Source of the DNA: Armatimonas rosea
Lineage (GTDB): Bacteria; Armatimonadota; Armatimonadia; Armatimonadales; Armatimonadaceae
Length of the DNA stretch: 64,000 nucleotides
NCBI RefSeq assembly: GCF_014202505.1
Contig: NZ_JACHGW010000001.1
Location: 372,001 to 436,000 of the forward strand
Direction of reading: 5' to 3'
The notes under the pieces are model-generated. The model saw only the letters and a list, made by a program, of their open reading frames with translations. It searched no databases and was not told the origin of the DNA. Shown piece after piece: positions 31,322 to 40,414 of this stretch. A program made the translations under genes and the position numbers. The stretch's first letter is position 1. The number at the start of each line of letters is the position of its first letter.

Positions 31322-32783
31322 CGGCCTGGAGCACACGGTTCTTTCCCGTGCGCTTGGCCTGGTAGAGGAGAGCATCGGCGGCTTGGAGCATCTTCTCATG
31401 GCTGGGTAGCGACGGCTCCGCGCAGACTCCGGCGCTGATTGTCACCGCAAGCCCGGGCGCGAGGCTCTGCCAGTCCTCTGCTTGGATGGTCTTACGGATC
31501 CGGTTGCAGACCCGCCAGGCATCCTTGGGCTTGAGCCCCTGGAGCACGATCACAAACTCCTCACCGCCGTAGCGCCCCACCAGGTCGCTGGGACGTACTC
31601 CCTCGCGCAGGAGTGCCGCGACCCGAATGAGGACCTGGTCTCCGATCGTGTGGCCGAAGGTATCGTTGATGTGCTTGAAGTTGTCGATATCGAGCAGGAC
31701 CACGGTGAGAGGAAGCGCTTGCTCGTGCGCCGTGGCAAACTGCCGCTGGAGCTGGAGGTCCACCAAGCGCCGGTTGTAGAGCCCGGTGAGGCTATCGCGG
31801 TGGGCGGCCTGCTGTGCCTCTTCGCGAAGCCGCTGCGCCTCTTCGAGGGCACGGGTGAGCTCTCCCCGCCGGAGCTGCTCCAGCCGCTGGAGGGTCTGCG
31901 GTCCAAAGAGCGCCTGCTGGAGGGCAAGACCTGCCTCACGGGCCTCCAGCGCGAGTTTCCAGCGCCCCGCCTTTTTATGGAGCTCCGCCAGGGCCTCGTG
32001 CACCTCGACAATCAGCTCGGGGCGGCCCACTTGCTGGGCGAGGGCGAGAGCTGCCTCCAGCATGGGGCGCTGGCCACGCGGGGCGTTCTTTCCCAGGGCG
32101 AGCAGGCAAGAGACCTCGACATCGCGACTGGCTGTCTCCTGGGCGATCGTCAGGCCCTGCCGTACCAAGGCAAAGCCCCGCTTGCGCTCCCCCCGCTGGA
32201 AGGCGATCAGCGCCAGGTTGTACAGAAGCTGGCCTTCGAGTATGCGCTTGCGCTTGATGTCTCCCTCGGGGGCGTTGTAGAGCTGGGCATGTGCCTGCTC
32301 AAAGTAGCGCGCCGCCTCGTCGTACCGCCCTTGCTGGTAGAGAGCGTCCCCGAGGTTCTGTATACTGACAATCAGGTTGTTCGGATCGTCTGTCTCTTCA
32401 TGGAGGCGTATGACCTCGCGGTAGTGGAACTCTGCCTCCGTGTAGAGGCGCTGCGCGGTGTAGATACTGGCCATGTTGCCCCGCGCCATGGCGCAGTGCG
32501 TGGCGTCTTGGAGCTCCTCAAAGAGGGCCAGCGACTCGTGGAGGCGCTCCAGGCCCTCGGCGTACTGGCCGCGGTCGAGGTGGATACAGCCGATCCCGTG
32601 GATGAGGTGGGCCTGCCCCGAGCGGTCTTGGAGGCGGTAGGCGAGCCGGAGCCCCCGGCGCAGGTGGCGCTCGGCGAGCTCAAGATTGGTCTGCATCATG
32701 TAGTCCCACGCGCGCACAATCCGCTTCCAGCACTGCGGGTGCGGTTTGGGGCGGCGGGTCTTGGCTTCGTCGTTGGCAGACAT
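31272..32783 (-). CDS. TPR-GGDEF diguanylate cyclase
   Basis: The 503-residue soluble protein has TPR-like repeats over about 25-290 (LAERHLRRGLRLAYRLQDR, GNMASIYTAQRLYTEAEFHY, IQNLGDALYQQGRYDEAARYF), a short coiled coil (ELTRALEEAQRLREEAQQ) and a GGDEF domain from DSLTGLYNRR. The signature is GGEEF, which is active in known enzymes, and RPSD five residues earlier is an inhibitory I-site, so product feedback by c-di-GMP is likely. TTGACG and TATACC with 18-bp spacing (32823-32828 and 32799-32804) make a promoter on the minus strand. Confidence 0.93.
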   Translation of the reverse strand: MSANDEAKTRRPKPHPQCWKRIVRAWDYMMQTNLELAERHLRRGLRLAYRLQDRSGQAHLIHGIGCIHLDRGQYAEGLERLHESLALFEELQDATHCAMARGNMASIYTAQRLYTEAEFHYREVIRLHEETDDPNNLIVSIQNLGDALYQQGRYDEAARYFEQAHAQLYNAPEGDIKRKRILEGQLLYNLALIAFQRGERKRGFALVRQGLTIAQETASRDVEVSCLLALGKNAPRGQRPMLEAALALAQQVGRPELIVEVHEALAELHKKAGRWKLALEAREAGLALQQALFGPQTLQRLEQLRRGELTRALEEAQRLREEAQQAAHRDSLTGLYNRRLVDLQLQRQFATAHEQALPLTVVLLDIDNFKHINDTFGHTIGDQVLIRVAALLREGVRPSDLVGRYGGEEFVIVLQGLKPKDAWRVCNRIRKTIQAEDWQSLAPGLAVTISAGVCAEPSLPSHEKMLQAADALLYQAKRTGKNRVLQAAKLRAGARQPARAGRH

Positions 32784-32836
32784 TCTGCCTTAATTGTTGG
32801 TATATTTTCGTTTGAAGTAAACCGTCAAGGAAAAAA

Positions 32837-33490
32837 ATGCCCACTCTCGACTACATCACGCGCCCGATTCAGGGCTGGACCATCAAGATCGACACGCGCC
32901 TGCGTCAGCAAGACGCCGCCGCGCTGGACTGGGCGCTGGTGTTGCTGACCTCGCAGCTCAAGACGATCAACAAGCTTGTCCCGCCTCGGCAGCTAGCGGA
33001 GCTCAAGAAAGTGACGATCTGGCTCTCGCCGGAGTACCCCAAGACCCCGCCGCGCGCCGAGTACCACCCCGGTGCGGACTGGCTGCGGGCCAACGGGCGC
33101 AACCCCGAGATGGCTAAGGGAGTCGAGATCACCGATGTCAAGAACTTCGATGCGGAGATGCGCCGCATGCCGCTCTTCGTGCTCCACGAGCTCGCCCACG
33201 CCTACCACGACCGGGTGCTGGGCAACGACGAGCCACGCCTCTTGGCGGCCTATAAAAACGCCAAGGCCGGGGGCAAGTACGATCGGGTCGAGCGCCAGGA
33301 TTCGGAGGGACGCAAGCGCCTGGACCGCGCCTACGCCCTCACCAATGTCCAGGAGTACTTCGCCGAGGGCACAGAGGCGTTCTTCGGTGCCAACGACTTC
33401 TACCCCTTCAACAAAGCCCAGCTCAAGACCCACGACCCCGAGCTCTTTGCGCTCTTAGAGAAAATCTGGGGATTTTCATCGCTCCCATGA
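32837..33490 (+). CDS. zinc metallopeptidase-like protein (HELAH)
   Basis: A 217-residue product with AAGGA about 6 bases before ATG. The motif FVLHELAHAYHD places HExxH at 117-121, and NVQEYFAEGTEAFFGANDFYPF about 55 residues on supplies a likely third ligand Glu, a gluzincin-like layout similar to lethal-factor-like (ATLF) domains. No signal peptide is seen. The last residues (FSSLP) and the TGA stop lie within the left arm of a family B element, so the original carboxy end was probably different. Confidence 0.82.
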   Translation: MPTLDYITRPIQGWTIKIDTRLRQQDAAALDWALVLLTSQLKTINKLVPPRQLAELKKVTIWLSPEYPKTPPRAEYHPGADWLRANGRNPEMAKGVEITDVKNFDAEMRRMPLFVLHELAHAYHDRVLGNDEPRLLAAYKNAKAGGKYDRVERQDSEGRKRLDRAYALTNVQEYFAEGTEAFFGANDFYPFNKAQLKTHDPELFALLEKIWGFSSLP

Positions 33491-33623
33491 ACGGGAGCGT
33501 CTAGCTGTCCTCGTTCCTCGGACACAAAGGCCTCCGGCCATACAGAATTATGGGCGCGTAGCGCCCTTCGTGTCGGAGCCTGCGACGACAGCAAGACGCT
33601 CCCGTTCATGGGAGCGATGAAAA
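33473..33623. repeat. palindromic element, family B, copy 3, with 30-bp perfect ends
   Basis: Positions 33473-33502 and 33594-33623 are perfect 30-bp inverted repeats (TTTTCATCGCTCCCATGAAC, then GGGAGCGTCT). The core shares CTGTCCTCGTTCCTCGGAC, ACAAAGGCC, GGCCATAC, AATTATGGG and GTCGGAGCCTGCGACGA with copy 1 at 9298. Arms differ from copies 1 and 2 but are fully self-complementary. Confidence 0.95.
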
Positions 33624-33650
33624 CGGGCGAACCTACGGCATAATGGAAGA

Positions 33651-35225
33651 ATGAAGACCATGACGTGCCTTGCGCTCCTGCCGCTGCTGGCCGCAACCGT
33701 GCCTGTCGCCCATGCCCAGGTAGAGAAGCCCAATATTGTCTACTTTCTCGTGGACGACCTGGGCTACGCCGACTGTGGCTTCAATGGCGGCAAGGACATC
33801 CAGACTCCGCAGATCGACCGGCTCGCCAGAGAGGGCGCGGTTCTGAAGTCGTTCTATGTCCAGCCGGTCTGCTCGCCCACGCGCTCGGCGCTGCTGACGG
33901 GGCGCTATGTCACCCACACCGGGGTCTACACGATTGTCACCCCCGGCGCGTCTTGGGGGCTGCCACTGGGGGAGCGCTTGCTGCCCGAGGCGCTGAAAGA
34001 GGAGGGCTACACGACCGCGATCTGCGGCAAGTGGCACCTCGGGGAGTTCCAGCCCGCCTACACCCCCACAAATCGCGGCTTTGACCACCAGTACGGGCAC
34101 TTCTTTGGCGCAATCGACTACTTCACCCATATCCGCGATGGCAAGCCAGACTGGTACCGCGACGACAAGCCACTCAAAGAGGAGGGCTACTCCACGGAGC
34201 TGCTCGCCAAGGAGGCCGTGCGCTTGATCGAGGCCCAGCCCAAGGACAAGCCGCTCTTTCTCTATCTGCCCTTCAATGGGATCCACGCGCCGCACCAGGT
34301 CCCGGAGCGCTACCTGACGCCCTACCAAAACCTGCCCAAGCCGCGCCAGACAATCGCGGGGATGCTCTCGGCCGTGGACCAGGCCATTGGGCAGGTGGTG
34401 GCGGCGCTGGAGGCCAAGGGGCTGCGAAAAAACACGCTGATTGTCTTCTCCAGCGACAATGGTGGGCCGGGACCGGGGCGGGTGACCATGAACACGCCGC
34501 TGCGGGCCGGAAAGGGCACGATCTACGAAGGGGGAGTGCGCGCCGCCGCCTTTGCGACCTGGCCAGGAAAGATTCCCGCCGGGCAGACAATCGACGAGCC
34601 CCTGCATGCGGTGGACTGGTTCCCGACCCTGCTCACGCTCGCTGGGGCCACGCGCGAGCAAAAGCTCCCGGTCGATGGCCGCGATCTCTGGCCCGTCCTA
34701 ACCAAGCGCGCAAAATCCCCCCACGATGTGCTCCTCCTGCACGGGACCCGCCCCGGAGTCGCCGCAGTGCGCAAGGGGGACTGGAAGCTGCTGGTCAACG
34801 CCTCGGAGAGGGACGCTGAGGAGGTGGGTGAGGGGGAGAAGCTCGGAGGGCGTGTGGAGCTCTACAACCTCAAGGACGATCTCAGCGAGCGCACCAATGT
34901 CGCTGCGAGCCAGCCCGAGAAGGTCAAGGAGCTCCGCGCGGAGCTCGCCGCGCTCCTGAGAGACGCTGTCCCCGCCGGCGGAGCCAAGCCCGCCACGGTA
35001 CCCGCTGCCCCAAACGCCGCGAAGGGGCGCGCGACGCTCTTCGACCAGAAAGACACGAATAAAGATGGCAAGCTGAGCCTGGAGGAGTTCCTGGTCGGGC
35101 CCAACAACCAAGCGAACCCGCAGGCGGCCCGTATGCGCTTCACGAGCTTCGATACCAACAAAGACGGTTTCCTTAGCCGTGAGGAGTTTGTGAGCCAAGG
35201 CAAGAAGACGCAAGCGGTCCGCTAG
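33651..35225 (+). CDS. arylsulfatase-type sulfatase with EF-hand tail
   Basis: A 524-residue secreted enzyme (signal MKTMTCLALLPLLAATVPVAHA). Metal Asp pair DD at 35-36, and the formylglycine motif CSPTRSALLTG with Cys74, mark an S1 sulfatase that hydrolyses sulfate esters. GKWHLG, APHQVPERY and FSSDNGG follow. The last 90 residues hold two EF-hand-like loops (DTNKDGKLSLEEF and DTNKDGFLSREEF) that should bind calcium. CATAAT lies 6 bases before the ATG. The gene overlaps the convergent DUF4832 gene by four bases. Confidence 0.95.
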   Translation: MKTMTCLALLPLLAATVPVAHAQVEKPNIVYFLVDDLGYADCGFNGGKDIQTPQIDRLAREGAVLKSFYVQPVCSPTRSALLTGRYVTHTGVYTIVTPGASWGLPLGERLLPEALKEEGYTTAICGKWHLGEFQPAYTPTNRGFDHQYGHFFGAIDYFTHIRDGKPDWYRDDKPLKEEGYSTELLAKEAVRLIEAQPKDKPLFLYLPFNGIHAPHQVPERYLTPYQNLPKPRQTIAGMLSAVDQAIGQVVAALEAKGLRKNTLIVFSSDNGGPGPGRVTMNTPLRAGKGTIYEGGVRAAAFATWPGKIPAGQTIDEPLHAVDWFPTLLTLAGATREQKLPVDGRDLWPVLTKRAKSPHDVLLLHGTRPGVAAVRKGDWKLLVNASERDAEEVGEGEKLGGRVELYNLKDDLSERTNVAASQPEKVKELRAELAALLRDAVPAGGAKPATVPAAPNAAKGRATLFDQKDTNKDGKLSLEEFLVGPNNQANPQAARMRFTSFDTNKDGFLSREEFVSQGKKTQAVR

Positions 35226-36466
35226 AGCTGGGTGAGCTCCGTCCAGCCGCCCGCAACGACAGGGAGCGCGTTGGCGAAGCGAAGGGGCTGCGCCGCGCCC
35301 TCCCACGGATCCACGACACGCACGGCAAGCCGAAGTTTCGGGAGCTTGGGAGGACTCGGAAGCGATGCCTTCACCGAAAACGGGCCGGGAAGCCAGCGGC
35401 GCAGATCGGTGATCGGGCGGATGCGAGCCACCACGCGGCTGGTTTCGTCGAGGAGCCCAACCTCCAGCGGCCAGTCTCGATAAAACGGCGCGACCCCTTC
35501 GTTGATACCGTCAAGCGTGAGCTCCAGAGCGCCGTGGGCAGCGGTGCCATAGGTGAGCTGGGTCAGGCGGAAGCTGTAGCCCATGCGCCGCACGAGCGTG
35601 TCGGCGCGGGCTTTTTGCTCGGGAGGCAAGTCTTTTTCGATTGCAGGGCAGTACGGCCCGATCCAGGAGAAATGAAGCTGCTCCACGGCTTTCTGGAGTG
35701 TCGGCCAGCCCTCCCCAAGCCATTTTCTCGCCGCACTGGGCACCATCTCACCGCCCAAGGGCGCGGTTTTCCAGTTCTCCGTGCGCCCGGCTTTCGTCAG
35801 CGACGGTAGAAATTGCCACGCTTCTGTACCCAGGGAGTCCTCGGGGATCATGTCGTCGTGGTAGCCAAGCCAGGCGTGGTTCGTCCCTTCATAGGGGTAG
35901 CGCGCATGAATCGGGACATCGGGAAAGGCCGCTCTGTACGCCGCGACGACCCGCTTTTGTGTCGTCAGCGATGCCATAAGCTTCTCCACGGGCCAGGTGT
36001 GCCACTCCCCCCAGAAGCCCAGTGTCCCCAGCTGAAGAAACGCGACGCGGGGGTGGGCGTTGTAGCGCTTTCCAAAGGCCGCGATGAACCTCAGAAGTGG
36101 CTCCAAGAGCTTGGGGTCGTCCCAGCTCGGGCAGAGCCCCTTGCCGACCTCTTTGGTATCGTAGGCGGTGCGCTTCACACCGGAGTCGATCACCCACTGG
36201 GGCAGGCCTGTCGGCTCATTGGGGTACTCCAAAAACAGCCGTAGGATCACATGCTTGCCCCGTGCGAGCGGGCTCTCCCACTTTTTCTCGAACGCCTCCC
36301 AGGCAAAGACACCCGGGCGCGGCTCTAGCTCCCGCCAGGAGGCGTAGAAGTAGGCCAGAGAGACAGGAAGTGCATGGACAAAGCCAGGGTCGGAGTAGGC
36401 GCACCAGCCCTTGAGCGGGTTGTCGAGCGGCGCTGGCCCGGCAGGCAGAGAGAGCGTTTTAGCCAT
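35222..36466 (-). CDS. DUF4832-type glycosidase-like protein
   Basis: Start ATG 36466 (MAKTLSLPAGPAPLDNPLKG) gives 414 residues. The amino part resembles a TIM barrel of GH42-like layout: LAYFYASWRELEPRPGVFAWEAFE, HVILRLFLEYPNEPTGLPQWV, LQLGTLGFWGEWHTW, where the Glu of WGEWH is a likely acid/base. The carboxy third (MGYSFRLTQLTYG, LELTLDGINEGVAPFYRDWPLEVGLLD) matches DUF4832. No signal peptide. TACACT sits 5 bases before the start (36472-36477). Polysaccharide substrate is a guess from the sulfatase neighbours. Confidence 0.78.
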   Translation of the reverse strand: MAKTLSLPAGPAPLDNPLKGWCAYSDPGFVHALPVSLAYFYASWRELEPRPGVFAWEAFEKKWESPLARGKHVILRLFLEYPNEPTGLPQWVIDSGVKRTAYDTKEVGKGLCPSWDDPKLLEPLLRFIAAFGKRYNAHPRVAFLQLGTLGFWGEWHTWPVEKLMASLTTQKRVVAAYRAAFPDVPIHARYPYEGTNHAWLGYHDDMIPEDSLGTEAWQFLPSLTKAGRTENWKTAPLGGEMVPSAARKWLGEGWPTLQKAVEQLHFSWIGPYCPAIEKDLPPEQKARADTLVRRMGYSFRLTQLTYGTAAHGALELTLDGINEGVAPFYRDWPLEVGLLDETSRVVARIRPITDLRRWLPGPFSVKASLPSPPKLPKLRLAVRVVDPWEGAAQPLRFANALPVVAGGWTELTQL

Positions 36467-36521
36467 AGAAAAGTGTACCCAACAACCAGGCCAACCCACG
36501 GAAGGTAAGAGGGAGGGAACT

Positions 36522-37031
36522 CTATCGCACGAGCAGTGTCTTCACCAGGGCACTGTCCAAGGCATAGCTCTCTCCCTCGGGCGTAAAGGCACTCTTGAAG
36601 GTAAACGCGGCGGGGGTGGGGCCGTCGGTGTGGAGCAGTGTCAAGCGGTCGTTGGACTCCGTCCAGGTTGGTGTGTGGCTGTCGGCGACCCACCACGCAA
36701 CATAGGTCGGCAGCGGGAACTCGTTCACCCACTCCTTGCGGTGCCGGAGCGACTCGGCGTGGCTCCCTGAGTAGGCAAAGGCATACACCGCCTCCAAGCT
36801 CTCCCAGAGCGAGAGCGTCCGCGCCAAGCGGGGGTAGGTCTCGGTCGGAAGCGACGCCGGGTAGATCCACTCGCCCCAGCTTACGCCGTCGAGACCCGAG
36901 CGACCAAGGAAGCCCGGGCTCGCCGCAGCCGCCGCGAAGTTACCCGGAGCCCGCTCCTCAAAACCCGCCACACCCGGAGCGCCCCACGGCTCTTTAAGAA
37001 GCCCAAATGTCAGAAATGCTAGTCTTGCCAT
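36522..37031 (-). CDS. DUF3291 domain protein
   Basis: The 169-residue product begins MARLAFLTFGLLKEPWGAPGVAGFEER and has SPGFLGRSGLDGVSWGEW, LARTLSLWESLEAVYAFAYSG and HRKEWVNEFPLPTYVAWWVADS, the ferredoxin-like layout of DUF3291, a dimeric alpha/beta-barrel relative of monooxygenase-like proteins of unknown role. GAGGATAACC precedes the ATG, so this gene uses a ribosome site rather than a leaderless start. Confidence 0.82.
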   Translation of the reverse strand: MARLAFLTFGLLKEPWGAPGVAGFEERAPGNFAAAAASPGFLGRSGLDGVSWGEWIYPASLPTETYPRLARTLSLWESLEAVYAFAYSGSHAESLRHRKEWVNEFPLPTYVAWWVADSHTPTWTESNDRLTLLHTDGPTPAAFTFKSAFTPEGESYALDSALVKTLLVR

Positions 37032-37118
37032 GGTTATCCTCTATCCTCATCGACAGGGTTGTGTCGGTTGAGACGATTATACCCACTAAAGCGGGGCGAA
37101 CTCGGGTAAGATGCCGCC

Positions 37119-38480
37119 ATGAAACAGCCCAATATCTGCCTCATCTTCATGGACGACATGATGCACCGGCTACTCCTCGATAAAGAAGTCGAGACACCGA
37201 ACTTGGACAAGCTCGTGGCGCGGGGGACGACCTTTACCCATGCCCACAACCAGGGCGCGTGGTCGGGGGCGGTCTGTATCCCCAGCCGCGCGATGCTGAT
37301 CACCGGGCTCTCGCTCTGGCACGCGCGCGAGCGGATCGAGAAGACCCCACTCCTAGGCGAGTGGCTGGGAAAGCACGGCTATACGACACACTTTGTGGGC
37401 AAGTGGCACAACTCCGATGCCGCCCTGAAGCGGAGCTACCAGACTATCGGACCCCACGCAGGTGGCTTCTACCCCTCCACCGACGAGAAAGGCGATGCCT
37501 ACCTGCGCCCCGCGCCGGGAAACAACACCTGGAAGCCCGATGACCTGTCGCGCAAGGGCCACTGGCTCGAAGTCGACGGCAAGGTTGTCCACAGCAGCGA
37601 GCACTGGGTCAACGGTGCACTGGAGTTCCTCAAAAGCAATGCTCACCCCCTAACCCCCGCCCGGCGGGGGGACAATGCGGATAGCCCTTTCTTTCTTCAT
37701 GTCGCCTTTCACGCGCCCCACGACCCGCGCCAGGCCCCGACCGAGTACCTCAATAAGTACCCGATTGAGCGTGTCAGCCTGCCGCCCAACTTCCTGCCCG
37801 AGCACCCCTTCGACAACGGCGACCTGCGAGTGCGCGACGAGAAGCTGGCACCGTGGCCGCGTACGCCCGAGGCGATCAAGCAGCACCGCAAGGAGTACTA
37901 CGCGATCCTCACCCACGCCGACTACCACATCGGGCGTATCCTGGATGCCCTCCCCGACGACACCCTGGTTGTCTTCTCGGGCGACCATGGGCTCGCGGTG
38001 GGGGAGCATGGGCTGATGGGCAAGCAGAACTGCTACGACCACTCGGTGCGGATTCCGCTGGTCTTTGCGGGGCCGGGGATTCCTAAGAATAAGAAAAACG
38101 ATGCTCTGATCTACCAGAACCAGATCTTCGCCACGCTCTGCGACCTGGTCGGGGTGCCGCAGCCGCCCGGCCTGGAGAACCCCAGCCTCGCGCCACTGGT
38201 CAAGGGGGGCAAGCAAGAGCGCGATGCGGCGGTCTTTGGGGCGTATCTGGATGTCCAGCGCATGGTGCGTACCCGCACCCACAAGCTGATTGTCTACCCC
38301 AAGGCCAAGCACGTCCAGCTCTTTGATCTGGAGCACGATCCCTGGGAGACAAAGAACCTCGCCGCCGAGCAGCCCGAGCGGGTAAAGAGTCTCTGGGGGC
38401 GCCTCAACACGCTCCAAAAACAGCTCGCCGATCCTCTGGAGCTCCCGTTTTTGCAAGCCTCAGAGAATTTGTTAAAATAG
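37119..38480 (+). CDS. sulfatase with an in-frame family C palindrome
   Basis: A 453-residue product without signal peptide. The metal motif is MDD (11-13) and the formylglycine site CIPSRAMLITG (Cys53). FVGKWHNSD, FLHVAFHAPHDPRQAP, YYAILTHADYHIGRIL and VVFSGDHGLAVGEHGLMGKQN are conserved in choline-sulfatase-like enzymes. Residues about 174-188 (AHPLTPARRGDNADS) are encoded by a family C palindrome inserted just before the conserved PFFLHVAFHAPHD strand, without frame loss. TAAGAT lies 6 bases before ATG (37107-37112). Substrate unknown. Confidence 0.93.
   Translation: MKQPNICLIFMDDMMHRLLLDKEVETPNLDKLVARGTTFTHAHNQGAWSGAVCIPSRAMLITGLSLWHARERIEKTPLLGEWLGKHGYTTHFVGKWHNSDAALKRSYQTIGPHAGGFYPSTDEKGDAYLRPAPGNNTWKPDDLSRKGHWLEVDGKVVHSSEHWVNGALEFLKSNAHPLTPARRGDNADSPFFLHVAFHAPHDPRQAPTEYLNKYPIERVSLPPNFLPEHPFDNGDLRVRDEKLAPWPRTPEAIKQHRKEYYAILTHADYHIGRILDALPDDTLVVFSGDHGLAVGEHGLMGKQNCYDHSVRIPLVFAGPGIPKNKKNDALIYQNQIFATLCDLVGVPQPPGLENPSLAPLVKGGKQERDAAVFGAYLDVQRMVRTRTHKLIVYPKAKHVQLFDLEHDPWETKNLAAEQPERVKSLWGRLNTLQKQLADPLELPFLQASENLLK
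37644..37680. repeat. family C palindrome inside a sulfatase CDS
   Basis: CACCCCCTAACCCCCGCCCG, then GCGGGGGGACAATGCGG, is the complement of copies at 23331 and 25261. It is read through in a frame without stops, unlike the copy that ends the ion channel gene. Confidence 0.85.
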
Positions 38481-38492
38481 TATCAGGAGAAG

Positions 38493-39039
38493 ATGATGCA
38501 AGACCCCATCGTAAAGAGCCTCTCACCGACGGAGCTTCAGCGGCTTGTCAGAAACCTCAAGCCCCTCGCCGATCCTAGCCTGCGCGAGGCACTGCGCCCC
38601 GCAGGAATCGACCTCGTTGTGCTTCCCTTTGAGGTCGAGGTGCGCGCCCGGAGCCCCCTCACCTTTCGGCTGACGATTCCCATTACCAACTTCGGTCGCA
38701 CGACCTTCACAGGGGGGGGCAGTGACGGCCTACCTACTCTCAATCTCACGTGACAATGCGTCCCCCGCTCCCAGCGACGAGGGAGCCAGAACCCTGATTA
38801 CCCATGATATTCCCACCCTACGAACCGGTGAGCGGACACTGATCGTCGCCGATGTCTCGGTGACCGTGGGGACCTCTGTCCTAGAGAATCTCTACCTGCG
38901 CACCTGGGTGAAGCTCAATGCCGTCGATCCGCGTACACGGCGCTCGATCGAGTACCACGATGCCAACGATAGCAACAACACCGCGCAGCTCTCTGGCACC
39001 GAGCTGGTGCGACGCCTCCGCGCCGCGGGAATCCCGTAG
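38493..39039 (+). pseudogene. CARDB-like protein gene, frameshifted at a G8 tract
   Basis: An 86-codon frame from ATG 38493 (AGGAGAAG just ahead) runs to TGA near 38753; a second frame covers 38722-39039. Eight G at 38712-38719 separate coherent halves. With seven G the reading would be NFGRTTFTGG-AVTAYLLSIS, joining SPLTFRLTIPITNFGRT to DIPTLRTGERTLIVADVSV, a CARDB/DUF11-like beta sandwich of about 181 residues. Either the gene is broken, the tract is phase-variable, translation slips, or the assembly miscounted G. Both halves use normal codons. Placed between sulfatases 2 and 3. Confidence 0.7.
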
Positions 39040-39061
39040 CGATCTCTGCTAGAATGGCAGG

Positions 39062-40414
39062 ATGAAGAAACCCAACATTGTCCTGATTCTCACCGATGAC
39101 CAGGGCTTTGGCGATCTCTCCTGCCATGGCAACCCGGTTCTCAAGACACCTCATATCGATCGCCTCCACGATGAGGGCGTGCGCTTTACCCACTTTCATG
39201 TCAGCCCGACCTGCTCCCCGACCCGCGCAGCGCTGCTCACGGGCAAGCACGAGATGCGCTCGGGGATCAGCCACACGATCTACGAGCGCGAGCGGCTCTC
39301 GCTCAAAGCGACGACACTAGCACAGGTGCTCCAGGGTGTCGGCTACGCCACCGGCATCTTTGGCAAGTGGCACCTCGGGGATGAAGACGCCTACCAGCCC
39401 GATAAGCGCGGCTTTGACGAGGTCTTTATCCATGGCGCGGGTGGGATCGGGCAGAGCTACCCCGGCTCCTGCGGCGATGCGCCCGGCAATACCTACTTCG
39501 ATCCGGCGATCTGGCACAACGGGCGCTTCGAGAAGACCAAGGGCTACTGCACCGATGTGTTTTTTGCCCAAGCGACCCGCTGGATCGAAGAAAAACGCGC
39601 CGAGAAAGCCCCGTTCTTTGCCTACATCACGCCCAACGCCCCACACGCTCCGCTGCAAGTGCGCCCGGAGGACGAGGCACGCTACGCTGGGAAGGTGGCG
39701 GACAAGCAGGCGGCGAAGTTCTTTGGGATGATCGCCAATATCGACGACAATATCGGGAAGCTCTTGGAGCGCCTCAAAGAGCTGGGCATCGAGCGCGAGA
39801 CCCTAGTGGTCTTTATGAACGACAACGGCGGCACGGCGGGCGTAAAAGTATTCAATGCGGGGATGCGGGCATCGAAGAACACGGTCTACCAAGGCGGCAC
39901 CCGTGCGGCATCGTTCTGGCGCTGGCCGGGAACCCTCAAGCCCGCCGACTGTGACCGGCTGACGGCGCACCTCGATATTCTTCCCACCCTCGCTGAGCTG
40001 ACCGGAGCCAAGGCGCCGCGAGAGCTCGATGGCCGCAGCTTGGTATCGTTGCTCAAGAACCCGCAAGCCAAGTGGGGCGACCGGATGCTCTTTGTCCACA
40101 CGGGCCGCTGGGAGCCGGGGCAGCCGCCTAGTAAGTACGGCAACGCCGGGGTCCGCTTCTCGCACTACAACGCGGTGGCGACCAAGAACCCCAGTGCCTG
40201 CTGGCAGCTCTTTGACCTCGATACCGACCCCGGGGAGACCACGGATATCTCGGCGCAGAACCCTGCGCTGGTACAGAAAGTCAATGCTGCCTACGACTCC
40301 TGGTGGGCGAGTGTCCTTCCCTGCCTGGAGAACGAGGACGCGTACAAGACCGCGCCTAAGGTCAACCCGTTTAAGGCACGCTACGAAAAACAGTTTGGAG
40401 GCTCCTCGAAATGA
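39062..40414 (+). CDS. arylsulfatase-type sulfatase
   Basis: A 450-residue product starting MKKPNIVLILTDDQGFGDLSCHG with the metal Asp pair (12-13) and the formylglycine motif CSPTRAALLTG (Cys51). FGKWHLGD, APHAPLQV, FMNDNGGTAG and a carboxy CWQLFDLDTDPGETTDIS are typical of family S1. No signal peptide is visible. TAGAAT lies 6 bases before ATG (39050-39055). The stop overlaps the start of the esterase-SGNH gene (ATGA), so the two are probably made together and act on one sulfated, acylated substrate. Confidence 0.95.
   Translation: MKKPNIVLILTDDQGFGDLSCHGNPVLKTPHIDRLHDEGVRFTHFHVSPTCSPTRAALLTGKHEMRSGISHTIYERERLSLKATTLAQVLQGVGYATGIFGKWHLGDEDAYQPDKRGFDEVFIHGAGGIGQSYPGSCGDAPGNTYFDPAIWHNGRFEKTKGYCTDVFFAQATRWIEEKRAEKAPFFAYITPNAPHAPLQVRPEDEARYAGKVADKQAAKFFGMIANIDDNIGKLLERLKELGIERETLVVFMNDNGGTAGVKVFNAGMRASKNTVYQGGTRAASFWRWPGTLKPADCDRLTAHLDILPTLAELTGAKAPRELDGRSLVSLLKNPQAKWGDRMLFVHTGRWEPGQPPSKYGNAGVRFSHYNAVATKNPSACWQLFDLDTDPGETTDISAQNPALVQKVNAAYDSWWASVLPCLENEDAYKTAPKVNPFKARYEKQFGGSSK

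Noticed and set aside
31482-32948. Long plus-strand frame of 488 codons antisense to the GGDEF gene
   Set aside because: It mirrors third-position GC bias of the TPR-GGDEF gene, which has firm domain evidence, and itself shows no known motif.
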